Shown: piece after piece, positions 1-7,474 of the stretch
How the letters are laid out: the number at the start of each line of letters is the position of its first letter
Numbering within the stretch: position 1 is the first letter of the stretch
Assembly: GCF_003480435.1 (NCBI RefSeq)
Contig: NZ_QUJB01000039.1
Coordinates: 1-9,874 of the forward strand
Source: Clostridium sp. AM30-24
GTDB taxonomy: Bacteria > Bacillota > Clostridia > Lachnospirales > Lachnospiraceae
DNA length: 9,874 nucleotides
Direction of reading: 5' to 3'
Translations under genes and position numbers: made by a program
Notes under the pieces: model-generated
What the model saw: only the letters and a program-made list of their open reading frames with translations
What the model was told of the DNA's origin: nothing
Databases searched by the model: none

Positions 1-22
1 TCCTGTCACATACAAAACACAT
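1..22 (-). CDS. N-terminus of a probable HIT-family protein (cut by window edge)
   Basis: Only seven codons are visible, reading MCFVCDR from an ATG whose first base is 22. A GGAGGA ribosome binding site lies at 31-36, eight bases upstream, which makes this a real start. Many clostridial HIT-family (histidine triad, nucleotide-binding) proteins begin with a C-x-x-C-D/E-R stretch like this one, so that is the best guess. With so few residues the identification rests on resemblance only. It follows the 182-residue gene on the same strand after 49 bases with no terminator visible, so the two may share a transcript. Confidence 0.4.
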
Positions 23-71
23 AAATATTCTCCTCCACAAACAAGAAGTTGTCACCATGTTCATCACTTAT

Positions 72-620
72 TTATACACGTTTGTAAATAATGGGATCAT
101 CGTATCCAAAAGTCCGCTTTCCGTTAACTTCTATAATTTCAGATACTTCCAAACAACTATCAGAAAACTTTTCCCAAAGCTTAAATGTCATTACTGGTGA
201 AAACTGACTTGTGCTGCCTCCCTCCCAGATACCATCATTTTCATGATAAAGTGCCGGAGTAAACTTTTTAGATTTTTTCAGTTCACTATAATCAACATTT
301 TTCATAGAATCATATGAGAATGTATTTTTGTCTTCTCCTTCCGGAATCTCATAGGAGGAAAGTAAAATTCCATCTTCATTTTCTATAATAAGGAAAAGGT
401 GCGGTGATGCATGACGGTTACCATTGGTCTCATAGTAACTTTCTTCAACAACAAATTTTCCATTGAAATCTTGAGGAATATTATTTATTTTGTCATTGCA
501 GACTGTATTTACATGCTTAGCATAAGGATATATTTTTCCTGTTGCCTGCATCATATTAAACTGCTCTTTGTTATCAAAATGTCCCGTCATCATACCAATA
601 AAATTATCAAGTTTCATCAT
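72..620 (-). CDS. Conserved-looking hypothetical protein, 182 aa
   Basis: I do not recognise this protein with confidence. It has no signal peptide or membrane segment, so it is probably cytoplasmic. Residues 9-20 (GMMTGHFDNKEQ) and the later run of alternating aromatic and charged residues weakly recall the CpcT/CpeT fold (small beta-barrel lyases), but that is only an impression. The C-terminus NGKRTFGYDDPIIYKR (167-181) looks like a conserved motif. The start has two adjacent ATG codons. GGAGGT lies eight bases before the first, which is chosen here. It begins 31 bases after the lipoprotein gene ends, so the two are likely co-transcribed. Codon use is AT-rich, unlike the MATE gene next door. 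Confidence 0.8.
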   Translation of the reverse strand: MMKLDNFIGMMTGHFDNKEQFNMMQATGKIYPYAKHVNTVCNDKINNIPQDFNGKFVVEESYYETNGNRHASPHLFLIIENEDGILLSSYEIPEGEDKNTFSYDSMKNVDYSELKKSKKFTPALYHENDGIWEGGSTSQFSPVMTFKLWEKFSDSCLEVSEIIEVNGKRTFGYDDPIIYKRV

Positions 621-651
621 TTTATTTTACCTCCATAAATTCTAATTTATT

Positions 652-1056
652 TTAATATCCATGGTCAACATGTTGCCATTGTCCGCCGTTTGTTCTAACT
701 AAAATCCAATTCCAATCATTGTATGTACTATTTGGATTCAGAGAACCCTCTCCTCCAGATGAATCAACATCGAATGAAGATAGCAAAACAATGACTTCAT
801 CTGCATTATTCCTATCTGCCCAATCTTGATGGTCTTTAGAGCTGTCATCCCCTGCATAATAAATTTCTGTAAGAGTACATCCATTCCAGTTGCTCTTAAA
901 CTCTTTTTTTATGGTGTCAATAGCGGCTGCAATGTCCTCTTCAGAATATATTTCAGATTCTACATTATGCGTATTTACTTCATTAACATTTCCGCCACAA
1001 GCACTCAAACTAAATACAAGCAGAATACATAGCATTGCACATACAATTTTTTTCAT
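652..1056 (-). CDS. Small lipoprotein, DUF4829-like
   Basis: The 134-residue product starts with a lipoprotein signal peptide: positive KK, a hydrophobic stretch at 4-17, and the lipobox LSAC with the lipidated cysteine at 20. The mature part is acidic. It holds segments I associate with the clostridial DUF4829 family: IYSEEDIAAAID near 36-47, the GCTLTEIYY stretch at 59-67, VDSSGGEGSLNPNSTY near 97-112, and a C-terminal WNWILVR...W..VDHGY. No function is known to me for this family. The protein should sit on the outer face of the cytoplasmic membrane. GGAGGT lies ten bases before the ATG. No clear promoter or terminator separates it from the MATE gene upstream, so read-through from that gene is possible. 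Confidence 0.85.
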   Translation of the reverse strand: MKKIVCAMLCILLVFSLSACGGNVNEVNTHNVESEIYSEEDIAAAIDTIKKEFKSNWNGCTLTEIYYAGDDSSKDHQDWADRNNADEVIVLLSSFDVDSSGGEGSLNPNSTYNDWNWILVRTNGGQWQHVDHGY

Positions 1057-1154
1057 AATTCACACTACCTCCATCAATTCCGAGTTATTACGCTCTTTCT
1101 ATCACCCATCTTCCAGCCATCCAAACAAGAATCATCTCCTGCTCACCCCCCCTG

Positions 1155-2513
1155 TCAGCTCCGCGTTTCCGCGATCTTCTCCATCGTCCTCCGGTACGCA
1201 TGTACAAAATACAGGATCTCCGCGATCGCCGTGAGCGACCAGGAACAGCTGTAGAGCAGATACAGGGACGGGATCGTCTGAAAATACGCAAAGACCGTAT
1301 AGACCCACGCGATCCGGAATACGCAGGAACCCAAGATCACGATGACCATCGGTGCCAGACTCTTTCCGAGTGCCCGGGATGCCGCGATCGTGCAGTCCAT
1401 GAACGCTGAGATCCCATAGGAAAATCCCATGATCGTCAGGCGCTTCATTCCCGCTGCCATGACCTCCGGATCATTCGTAAATAAGGACAGGAACTGCTTT
1501 CCGAACACAACGAGAAGAAGTCCCATCGCAAGTCCGATCCCGAATGAATATGCAAGACTCACAAAATAACTGTCCCGCACACGCTTTTTGTTTCCGGAGC
1601 CGTAGTTCTGCCCCATAAAGCTCGCGCAGGCCGTATAGAACGCCGCCATCACATCGTAGATCAGCGCATCCGCATTCGCCGCCGCGGAATTTCCCGCTAC
1701 CATCACTGCACTGAAAGAATTGACGCCGAGCTGGACAAACAGATTTGCGATCCCGAAGATCGCATTCTGAAAACCAGATGGGATCCCGAGCCGCAGGATC
1801 GACTGCGCCTTATCCTTCGAAAGCCGGAGCTTTGCAAGATGCAGTCCGAAATCTTCATGACTCCGGAACAATGCCATCACGATCAGAAACGCCGAAAGGC
1901 ACTGAGACAACGCACTCGCAAGCGCCACGCCGACAACGTCCAGCTTACAGACGATCACAAAAATCAGATTCAGGATCACATTTACAATCCCCGACAAAAA
2001 CAGATATCTCAGCGGACGCCCCGTATCCCCGGCTGCACTGAACACCGCGTTTCCGAAATTATAAAGCGCAAGCGCCGGAATCCCCAGGAAATAGATCCGG
2101 ATGTACAGAGCGGCCTTGTCGATCAGCTCCTCCTTCGTATTTAAAAGCACCAGCACACCGCGCGATGTAGAAACTCCCAAAATCAGCAGGATCAATCCGA
2201 CCGCCAGGCTGACAAGAAACGCCGAATGTACCGTCTCCGAAACCGACTTCCGGTTCCTCGCCCCGATATAAAGCGCCGTCAGCACATTGATCCCACCGGA
2301 AAGTCCGATCAGAAATCCCGTATACATCGAGATCAACGTCGTCGTAGAACCAACCGCCCCCAGAGACATCGCCCCCGCAAACTGCCCGATCACCGCAATA
2401 TCCGACATGTTGAACAGAACCTGCAGCAAATTCGAAAGCATCAGCGGAATACTGAAAAACAGGATCTGTTTCTTCAAAGATCCCCTCGTCATATCCATAC
2501 TTGTCCGGCTCAT
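1155..2513 (-). CDS. MATE family efflux transporter
   Basis: A 452-residue, strongly hydrophobic protein with about twelve membrane helices, the usual size for MATE (NorM/DinF type) drug/cation antiporters, which use a sodium or proton gradient to export organic compounds. Family signatures include the N-terminal DMTRGSLKKQILFFSIPLML (7-26), LFNMSDIAVIGQFAG (33-47), AAGDTGRPLRY (160-170) with the following VNVILNLIF, and the second-half motif ASFMGQNYGSGNKKR (297-311). The substrate cannot be read from sequence. The reading frame stays open 33 codons further upstream, but the Met at 2513 is the start: it is followed by the usual MATE N-terminus and preceded by GGGGGG at 2520-2525, while the extra codons fall in a structured leader downstream of a good promoter. 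It is divergent from the activase gene. Confidence 0.95.
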   Translation of the reverse strand: MSRTSMDMTRGSLKKQILFFSIPLMLSNLLQVLFNMSDIAVIGQFAGAMSLGAVGSTTTLISMYTGFLIGLSGGINVLTALYIGARNRKSVSETVHSAFLVSLAVGLILLILGVSTSRGVLVLLNTKEELIDKAALYIRIYFLGIPALALYNFGNAVFSAAGDTGRPLRYLFLSGIVNVILNLIFVIVCKLDVVGVALASALSQCLSAFLIVMALFRSHEDFGLHLAKLRLSKDKAQSILRLGIPSGFQNAIFGIANLFVQLGVNSFSAVMVAGNSAAANADALIYDVMAAFYTACASFMGQNYGSGNKKRVRDSYFVSLAYSFGIGLAMGLLLVVFGKQFLSLFTNDPEVMAAGMKRLTIMGFSYGISAFMDCTIAASRALGKSLAPMVIVILGSCVFRIAWVYTVFAYFQTIPSLYLLYSCSWSLTAIAEILYFVHAYRRTMEKIAETRS

Positions 2514-2548
2514 AAAAATCCCCCCAAAAGTAACATAATCTCCCCAAA

Positions 2549-2626
2549 CAAGCGAAAACACTCTTCGCGAGTTTTCCCTTGTTATCGCGACAGTCGCCAA
2601 GGTCTCGTGCAAGCGCGGACTTTGGC
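2549..2626 (-). promoter_or_regulatory. Structured leader of the MATE gene: three overlapping hairpins
   Basis: Between the MATE promoter and its ribosome binding site, the transcript can fold into three hairpins that share arms. Hairpin A (2596-2626) pairs GCCAA-A-GTC with GAC-C-TTGGC. Hairpin B (2577-2602) pairs CCTTG with CAAGG around an inner GCGAC/GTCGC. Hairpin C (2549-2581) pairs CAAG and GAAAAC with GTTTTC and CTTG. A and B share 2596-2602; B and C share 2577-2581, so forming B excludes complete A and C. None is followed by a U-tract, so this is not an ordinary terminator. It could be a regulatory leader or an intergenic palindromic repeat. No known riboswitch is recognised. Confidence 0.45.
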
Positions 2627-2641
2627 TCGTCGTTCGCGTAA

Positions 2642-2670
2642 ATTATACTGAATTTCCGCAAAAACTTCAA
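2642..2670 (-). promoter_or_regulatory. Sigma-A promoter of the MATE gene
   Basis: On the minus strand, TTGAAG (2665-2670) and a perfect TATAAT (2642-2647) are separated by exactly 17 bases. Transcription would start near 2635, giving a leader of about 120 bases before the MATE start at 2513. This placement is the main reason for not extending the coding region further upstream. Confidence 0.75.
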
Positions 2671-2789
2671 TCATAGTGTATAGATTTCTCGCTCCTATGA
2701 GCGCCCATAGCCGCTTCCCACAACGTTCCATCCCCTGCACCACAGCTAAACCTTAACCTGCAGTCAATGCGCCCGCAGCCGCTCACTTC

Positions 2790-2807
2790 TTAACACGTTT
2801 TTAACAC
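2790..2807. promoter_or_regulatory. Direct repeat TTAACAC x2, possible operator
   Basis: Two TTAACAC copies begin at 2790 and 2801, so they lie 11 bases apart, about one helical turn. They sit roughly 20 bases upstream of the activase -35 box. That position suits an activator or other regulator site, but two seven-base copies are weak evidence and no regulator family is implied. Confidence 0.25.
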
Positions 2808-2826
2808 TTCCCTCGCACCGATTTCC

Positions 2827-2855
2827 TTGACTTTTAAAAAATCCAGCGCTAAAAT
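2827..2855 (+). promoter_or_regulatory. Sigma-A promoter of the activase gene
   Basis: TTGACT (2827-2832) and TAAAAT (2850-2855) are separated by exactly 17 bases, close to consensus in both boxes. Transcription would begin near 2862, leaving a leader of about 105 bases. The -35 box coincides with a TTG codon that could be misread as an alternative, far-upstream start of the activase frame, so this promoter supports the downstream ATG at 2968. Confidence 0.75.
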
Positions 2856-2899
2856 ATCACCAGCATCGTGTAGAAATCGGCGTAAATCCAGGTACGAAA

Positions 2900-2938
2900 C
2901 GGGTTTATGCCCTTTTTCTTTCTGTCGGTGCAGACCCG
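2900..2938 (+). promoter_or_regulatory. Hairpin in the 5' leader of the activase gene
   Basis: CGGGTTT (2900-2906) pairs with AGACCCG (2932-2938) using one G-U pair, and weaker pairing continues inside (TGCC with GGTG). The loop is pyrimidine-rich. There is no U-tract after it, so it is not a terminator. It ends 29 bases before the start codon. It may protect the transcript or modulate translation, as the activase ribosome binding site (GAAAGA, near 2954-2959) is weak. No known riboswitch is recognised. Confidence 0.35.
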
Positions 2939-2967
2939 ATAAATCACTATCACGAAAGATCAACTAT

Positions 2968-5900
2968 ATGAAACAATTACTCATCGGAATCGATGTCGGT
3001 TCCACCACTACAAAAATCACGGTCCTCGACAAGACGACCGAATCACTCTTATACTCTGACTACCGCCGCCACCACGCAGACCAGCTTGCAAGCGTCCTCT
3101 TTGCGATCCGGCAGGCGGCAGAAAAATTTCCTGACACAAAAGCCAGGATCATACTCACCGGCTCCGGGGCAAAACCGGTCGCAGAAGCAGCCGATACCCC
3201 TTATATCCAGGAAGTTGTCGCAAACTCCATCGCGTTAAAGAAGACATACGAGACCGTCGGCACCGCCATCGAACTCGGCGGCCAGGATGCAAAGATCATC
3301 TTCTTCAAGACGGATTCAAAAACCGGCGCGTTAAACGTCGCCGACATGCGCATGAACGGAAGCTGTGCCGGAGGAACCGGCGCCTTCATCGACGAAGTCG
3401 CTTCCATTCTCCAGACCCCGCCGGAAAAAATGAACGAACTTGCCTGCAAGGGAACCTGCGTCTACGATATCTCCGGGCGCTGCGGCGTCTACGCAAAAAC
3501 CGATATCCAGCCGCTCTTAAACCAGGGAGTCGCAAAAGCTGATATCGCCCTCTCCTCCTTCCACGCGATCGCCAAACAGACGATCGGCGGACTGGCACAG
3601 GGACTCGATATCAAACCTCCGGTCGTCTTTGAAGGCGGTCCGCTGACCTTCAACCCGAAGCTGATCGATGTCTTTTCGGAACGTCTGAACCTGAAAGGAA
3701 ACGAGCGCCTCGTCCCGGAACACCCGGAGATCATGGTCGCCTACGGTGCAGCCCTCTCCTTAAACGGCATCTTCAAAGAGGCAGATCCGGAAGCCTCGGA
3801 CGCTCCGGTCACCTTCCTTCCGCTCACCGAGTGGGTCTCCCGCCTGGAACAGGTCCAGGAGGACGCGAAGAAAAAGCAGCATTCCGGTCAGGAACATGCG
3901 GCTCCGCTTTTCTTCTCCTCCAAAGAGGAACATGACACCTTCTTAAAAGAACATCCGAAGGGAGACTTCACTCCGGCAGCACTCACACCAGGAACGACCG
4001 TCCGCGCATGGCTCGGCATTGACTCCGGCAGTACCACGACAAAATTTGTCCTGATGGGCGATGACGGAAAGCTTCTCGACTTCTTCTACGCCTCCAACCA
4101 GGGCGATCCGCTGACCGTCGCAAAAAATGCCCTGATCACCATGCGTAACCGTTACCGCGATGCGGGCGTAACGCTGGAAATCCTGGGCTGTGGCTCCACC
4201 GGATACGGCGAACTTTTATTCTCCAGGGCATTTTCCACCGAATACCATGTCGTCGAGACGGTTGCCCATGCGAGAGCCGCGTTCCAGTACATGCCGGACA
4301 TCACGTTTCTCCTCGATATCGGCGGACAGGACATGAAGGCCATCTGGCTCGACCACGGCATCATCACGAACATTCTCGTCAATGAGGCATGTTCCTCCGG
4401 CTGCGGTTCCTTCCTGGAAAACTTCGCTTCCACGTTAAAGATCCCGGTGACGGAGATCGCAGACGCCGCCTTTTCCTCGAAAAATCCGGCGATCCTCGGC
4501 AGCCGCTGTACCGTCTTCATGAACAGCAGCATCGTCACCGAGCAGAGAAACGGGAAAAAGCCGGAAGATATCATGGCCGGCCTCTGCCGTTCTATCATCG
4601 AGAATGTCTTCACAAAGGTCATCCGGATCTCGAACCTCGACTCTCTCGGGGATCACATCATGGTCCAGGGCGGAACCTTCCGTAATGACGCCGTTCTGCG
4701 CGCATTTGAGCAGTACACCGGAAAGACCATCGTCCGCGCCCCGTATCCGGGCATGATGGGTGCGATCGGCGCCGCGATCCTCACAAAAGAGGCGATGGCG
4801 GATGGAACGAAAAAGCGGACTTTCATCGGACTTGACGCGATGGATTCCTTTTCCTACACCCAGGAGGCGAACGCCCCGTGCCCGTTCTGCACGAACCACT
4901 GCAAACGGACGATCGTCCGCTTCCCGAACGGCGAGTCCTGGGTCACCAACAACCGCTGTGAGCGCGGAGAAGTCCTCGGAGACCCGAAAGATCCGGCTGT
5001 TCAGAAACTTCAGCACGAGCGCATGGAAAAGCGTGACAAAGTCCCGAACTGCTACAAGCTCCGGGAATCCCTGCTGTGGAAAGATTACCCGGTCCCAGAA
5101 CACATAACCTCCAGGAATCTTGTGATCGGGATCCCGCGTGTCCTCTCCTTCTGGGAGAACATGCCGTTCTGGTCTACATTTTTCCGTTCTCTCGGCTTTA
5201 CCGTCCGTGTGTCCGCCCCGAGCAGCCATATGCTCTACGAATCGGGACTTTCCGCGGTTGCCTCCGATACGGTCTGCTTCCCGGCGAAGCTCGTCCACGG
5301 ACATATCCGCAGTCTCGCGAAGATGCATGTGGACCGGATCTTCATGCCGTCCATCACCTCCGTCCAGTCGGAAAACAAGGAAACGACGAGTGAATGGATG
5401 TGCGCGATCGTAAAGGGATATCCGCTCGTCATCAAGAACTCCGACAATCCGGAGCATGTATTCGGGATCCCGTTCGACAATCCGCTGTTCCACTGGTACA
5501 CAAAAGAAGACCGGAATGAGCAGCTCACAAAATATATCCATGAGACTTATCAGGTCCCGGAATCCGAGATCAAAGAGGCGCTCCGCTACGCCGACATGGC
5601 GGAGGATTCCTTCCACCAGGAGCTCTTAGCAGAAGGTGAACGGATCTTAAAACAGGTCACAGAGGAGAACCGCTACGCCGTGATCCTCGCCTCGAGACCG
5701 TACCAGAATGATCCGCTGGTCAACCACAACCTTCCGGAGATGTTCACGAGTCTCGGCATTCCGGTCCTCACCGCAGATGCCGTTCCGGGCGTCAACGACG
5801 TGGATCTCACCAACAGCCGTCTCGATGTTGTCAACAACTACCATGCGAGAATGCTCGGATCCGCTGTCATTGCCGCTGAAAATCCGCACCTGGAATATGT

Positions 5901-7380
5901 CCAGATCGTAAGCTTCGGCTGCGGCCATGACGCCTACCTCTCCGACGAGATCATCCGTCTCATGAAACAGGTATCCGGGAAGATCCCGCTCATCTTAAAG
6001 CTCGACGAGAGTGAGATCCAGGGACCACTCCGGATCCGCGTCCGCTCATTTATCGAGACAGTCCGGATGCAGAGAGAAAAGCACGAGGGAGCCCCGGTCC
6101 ATGAGCTCACAGATCCGTACCCGGTAAAATACGAGAAAAAAGACAGAAAAGAGCGCATTGTTCTGATCCCGAACACTTCCCACGCCTTCTGCCGCGTCAT
6201 GTCGGCAGCGATGGAAAAACAGGGACTCCGCGCAGAACCGCTGCCGATCGGGCGGGACGAAGCGATCCGTCTCGGCAAAAAATATGTCCACAATGACATC
6301 TGCTTCCCTGCCCAGATCGTGATCGGTGAGGCGCTCGCCGCTTTAAAGAGCGGAAAATACGATGGAAAAGAGGTCGCGATCGCAACCGGAAAATATATCG
6401 GCGACTGCCGTCTGACGCATTACAGTGCACTTTTAAGAAAGGCGCTCGATGACGCGGGATTTTCCGATGTTCCGATTCTCACGAACGATGATACGGATTT
6501 CCACAACCTCCATCCGGGCTTCCGCTTAAATCTCCTCTCCGCGCTCCGGATCGCCTACGCGCTCCCGATGATCGATATTTTGGAGGAGCTGCTCCGGAAG
6601 ATCCGTCCTTATGAGCTCACAAAAGGAAGTGCCGATGCCGCCTTTGAGCAGGCGATGGACGCTGTGATCGACGGACTTTCCAGACATGGCGTAAACGGGG
6701 CAAAACATGGCTTCGCAAAGGCGATCGGGATTATGAAACAGGTTCCGTACGACCGCTCTCATCCGAGACCGACCGTCCTGATCGTCGGGGAGTACCTCTT
6801 AAACTTCCACCCCGGTGCAAACCATGACATCGAGGTGTTTTTAGAGCAGAACGGGTTCGAGATCATCGAGGCGAGAATGTCCGATGTCATCCAGAAATCC
6901 TACTTCTACCGGGATATGCAGGTCCGTGAGTACCATTTACATAAGCCGCTCCAGGAAAAACTCTGGTACCGGATGGCCGATCTCTTCTTTGATCTCGCCC
7001 ACGATGCGGCGGACAAGATCGCGAGTGCTCACCCGCTCTACGACCGCCCGGCGGTCCGCCTTCCGGAGCTTGTAAAGGAGAGTGATCCGATCATCCACCA
7101 CACCTTCGATGCCGGAGAGGGTGTCCTGATCCCTGGAGAGATCCTTCACCATGCCGCCCACGGCTGCCGTGCCTTTGTGATCCTGCAGCCGTTCGGCTGT
7201 CTGCCGAACCACGTCGTCGGCCGCGGAATCTCCAAGCGCTTAAAGGAGCTCTACCCGGACGTCCAGATCCTTCCTCTCGACTACGATCCGGATGTCAGCT
7301 TCGCAAACATCGAGAACCGGCTTCAGATGCTGATCATGAATGCGAGGGAGCAGGAGGCGGAAAAAGACAAAACAAAATAA
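2968..7380 (+). CDS. Fused 2-hydroxyacyl-CoA dehydratase activase-related protein (two ATPase domains plus dehydratase-like regions)
   Basis: A 1470-residue protein of the BcrA/BadF/HgdC activase family. Such activators use ATP hydrolysis to drive one electron from a [4Fe-4S] cluster into a dehydratase; the role and substrate of this long fused form are not known to me. ATPase domain 1 (about 1-260): GIDVGSTTTK (7-16), ELGGQDAK (102-109), Cys133 in NGSCAGGTG, Cys172 in GRCGVYAKTD, EGGPL. ATPase domain 2 (about 347-605): GIDSGSTTTK (from 350), DIGGQDMK (450-457), Cys475, Cys514, QGGTF. Then C638-x2-C641-x3-C645-x18-C664; a COG3580/DUF2229-like region (about 715-1030) with Cys770 in DTVCFPAK, RPYQNDP (910-916) and SFGCGHD (982-988); and a COG3581-like C-terminal region (about 1060-1450) with Cys1112, Cys1147, Cys1400 and QPFGCLPNH (1407-1415). 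No membrane segments, so it should be cytosolic. The Met at 2968 opens directly into the first ATP-binding motif; the frame upstream overlaps the promoter. The gene is monocistronic and no separate dehydratase subunits are in the window. Confidence 0.92.
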   Translation: MKQLLIGIDVGSTTTKITVLDKTTESLLYSDYRRHHADQLASVLFAIRQAAEKFPDTKARIILTGSGAKPVAEAADTPYIQEVVANSIALKKTYETVGTAIELGGQDAKIIFFKTDSKTGALNVADMRMNGSCAGGTGAFIDEVASILQTPPEKMNELACKGTCVYDISGRCGVYAKTDIQPLLNQGVAKADIALSSFHAIAKQTIGGLAQGLDIKPPVVFEGGPLTFNPKLIDVFSERLNLKGNERLVPEHPEIMVAYGAALSLNGIFKEADPEASDAPVTFLPLTEWVSRLEQVQEDAKKKQHSGQEHAAPLFFSSKEEHDTFLKEHPKGDFTPAALTPGTTVRAWLGIDSGSTTTKFVLMGDDGKLLDFFYASNQGDPLTVAKNALITMRNRYRDAGVTLEILGCGSTGYGELLFSRAFSTEYHVVETVAHARAAFQYMPDITFLLDIGGQDMKAIWLDHGIITNILVNEACSSGCGSFLENFASTLKIPVTEIADAAFSSKNPAILGSRCTVFMNSSIVTEQRNGKKPEDIMAGLCRSIIENVFTKVIRISNLDSLGDHIMVQGGTFRNDAVLRAFEQYTGKTIVRAPYPGMMGAIGAAILTKEAMADGTKKRTFIGLDAMDSFSYTQEANAPCPFCTNHCKRTIVRFPNGESWVTNNRCERGEVLGDPKDPAVQKLQHERMEKRDKVPNCYKLRESLLWKDYPVPEHITSRNLVIGIPRVLSFWENMPFWSTFFRSLGFTVRVSAPSSHMLYESGLSAVASDTVCFPAKLVHGHIRSLAKMHVDRIFMPSITSVQSENKETTSEWMCAIVKGYPLVIKNSDNPEHVFGIPFDNPLFHWYTKEDRNEQLTKYIHETYQVPESEIKEALRYADMAEDSFHQELLAEGERILKQVTEENRYAVILASRPYQNDPLVNHNLPEMFTSLGIPVLTADAVPGVNDVDLTNSRLDVVNNYHARMLGSAVIAAENPHLEYVQIVSFGCGHDAYLSDEIIRLMKQVSGKIPLILKLDESEIQGPLRIRVRSFIETVRMQREKHEGAPVHELTDPYPVKYEKKDRKERIVLIPNTSHAFCRVMSAAMEKQGLRAEPLPIGRDEAIRLGKKYVHNDICFPAQIVIGEALAALKSGKYDGKEVAIATGKYIGDCRLTHYSALLRKALDDAGFSDVPILTNDDTDFHNLHPGFRLNLLSALRIAYALPMIDILEELLRKIRPYELTKGSADAAFEQAMDAVIDGLSRHGVNGAKHGFAKAIGIMKQVPYDRSHPRPTVLIVGEYLLNFHPGANHDIEVFLEQNGFEIIEARMSDVIQKSYFYRDMQVREYHLHKPLQEKLWYRMADLFFDLAHDAADKIASAHPLYDRPAVRLPELVKESDPIIHHTFDAGEGVLIPGEILHHAAHGCRAFVILQPFGCLPNHVVGRGISKRLKELYPDVQILPLDYDPDVSFANIENRLQMLIMNAREQEAEKDKTK

Positions 7381-7407
7381 AAGCTGCGAAAAACTACTGA
7401 CAGTATC

Positions 7408-7446
7408 GAAGGGGTTGTCGCAACAATGCAACAGCCCCTTCTTTTT
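7408..7446 (+). terminator. Rho-independent terminator after the activase gene
   Basis: GAAGGGG (7408-7414) pairs with CCCCTTC (7435-7441), and pairing extends inward by TTGT with ACAG to an 11-bp stem, followed by TTTTT (7442-7446). It begins 27 bases after the activase stop codon. On the minus strand the same hairpin lies beyond the convergent secreted-protein gene but has no U-tract there, so it would stop that operon less efficiently. Confidence 0.85.
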
Positions 7447-7474
7447 ATTATGCAATGTTATTATTATCCTTTCT

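Noticed and set aside
1..22. Similarity between the starts of the left-edge gene (MCFV) and the small ORF near 9460 (MCFF), both ATG TGT TTT
   Set aside because: Only nine bases match, and the residues that follow (CDR versus xCNW) fit different proteins; treated as coincidence.
1088..1291. A 67-codon frame between the MATE and lipoprotein genes
   Set aside because: Most of it is the MATE C-terminus in another frame. Only a short tail extends into the gap, with no proper start signal.
2514..2612. A 33-residue N-terminal extension of the MATE protein
   Set aside because: It lies in the hairpin-rich leader. The Met at 2513 has its own ribosome binding site and matches the usual MATE N-terminus.
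2059..2670. A 203-codon minus-strand frame overlapping the MATE gene
   Set aside because: It overlaps the MATE coding region in another frame, starts inside the promoter, and its body is an out-of-frame reading of the transporter.
2690..2710. Short hairpins CGCTC-GAGCG and CTATG-CATAG upstream of the MATE promoter
   Set aside because: The stems are five base pairs, overlap each other, have no T-tract and do not follow a gene; too weak for a terminator or operator call.
2827..2967. A 47-residue N-terminal extension of the activase from a TTG at 2827
   Set aside because: The TTG is part of the -35 box of a near-consensus promoter, the extension is Arg/Cys/Ser-rich and unlike the family, and the ATG at 2968 opens directly into the first ATP-binding motif.
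4435..5616. A 393-codon open frame antiparallel to the activase
   Set aside because: It is a shadow frame caused by the high-GC codon use of the activase. The product is Arg/Asp/Glu-rich without any recognisable domain, and the sense strand is clearly coding.
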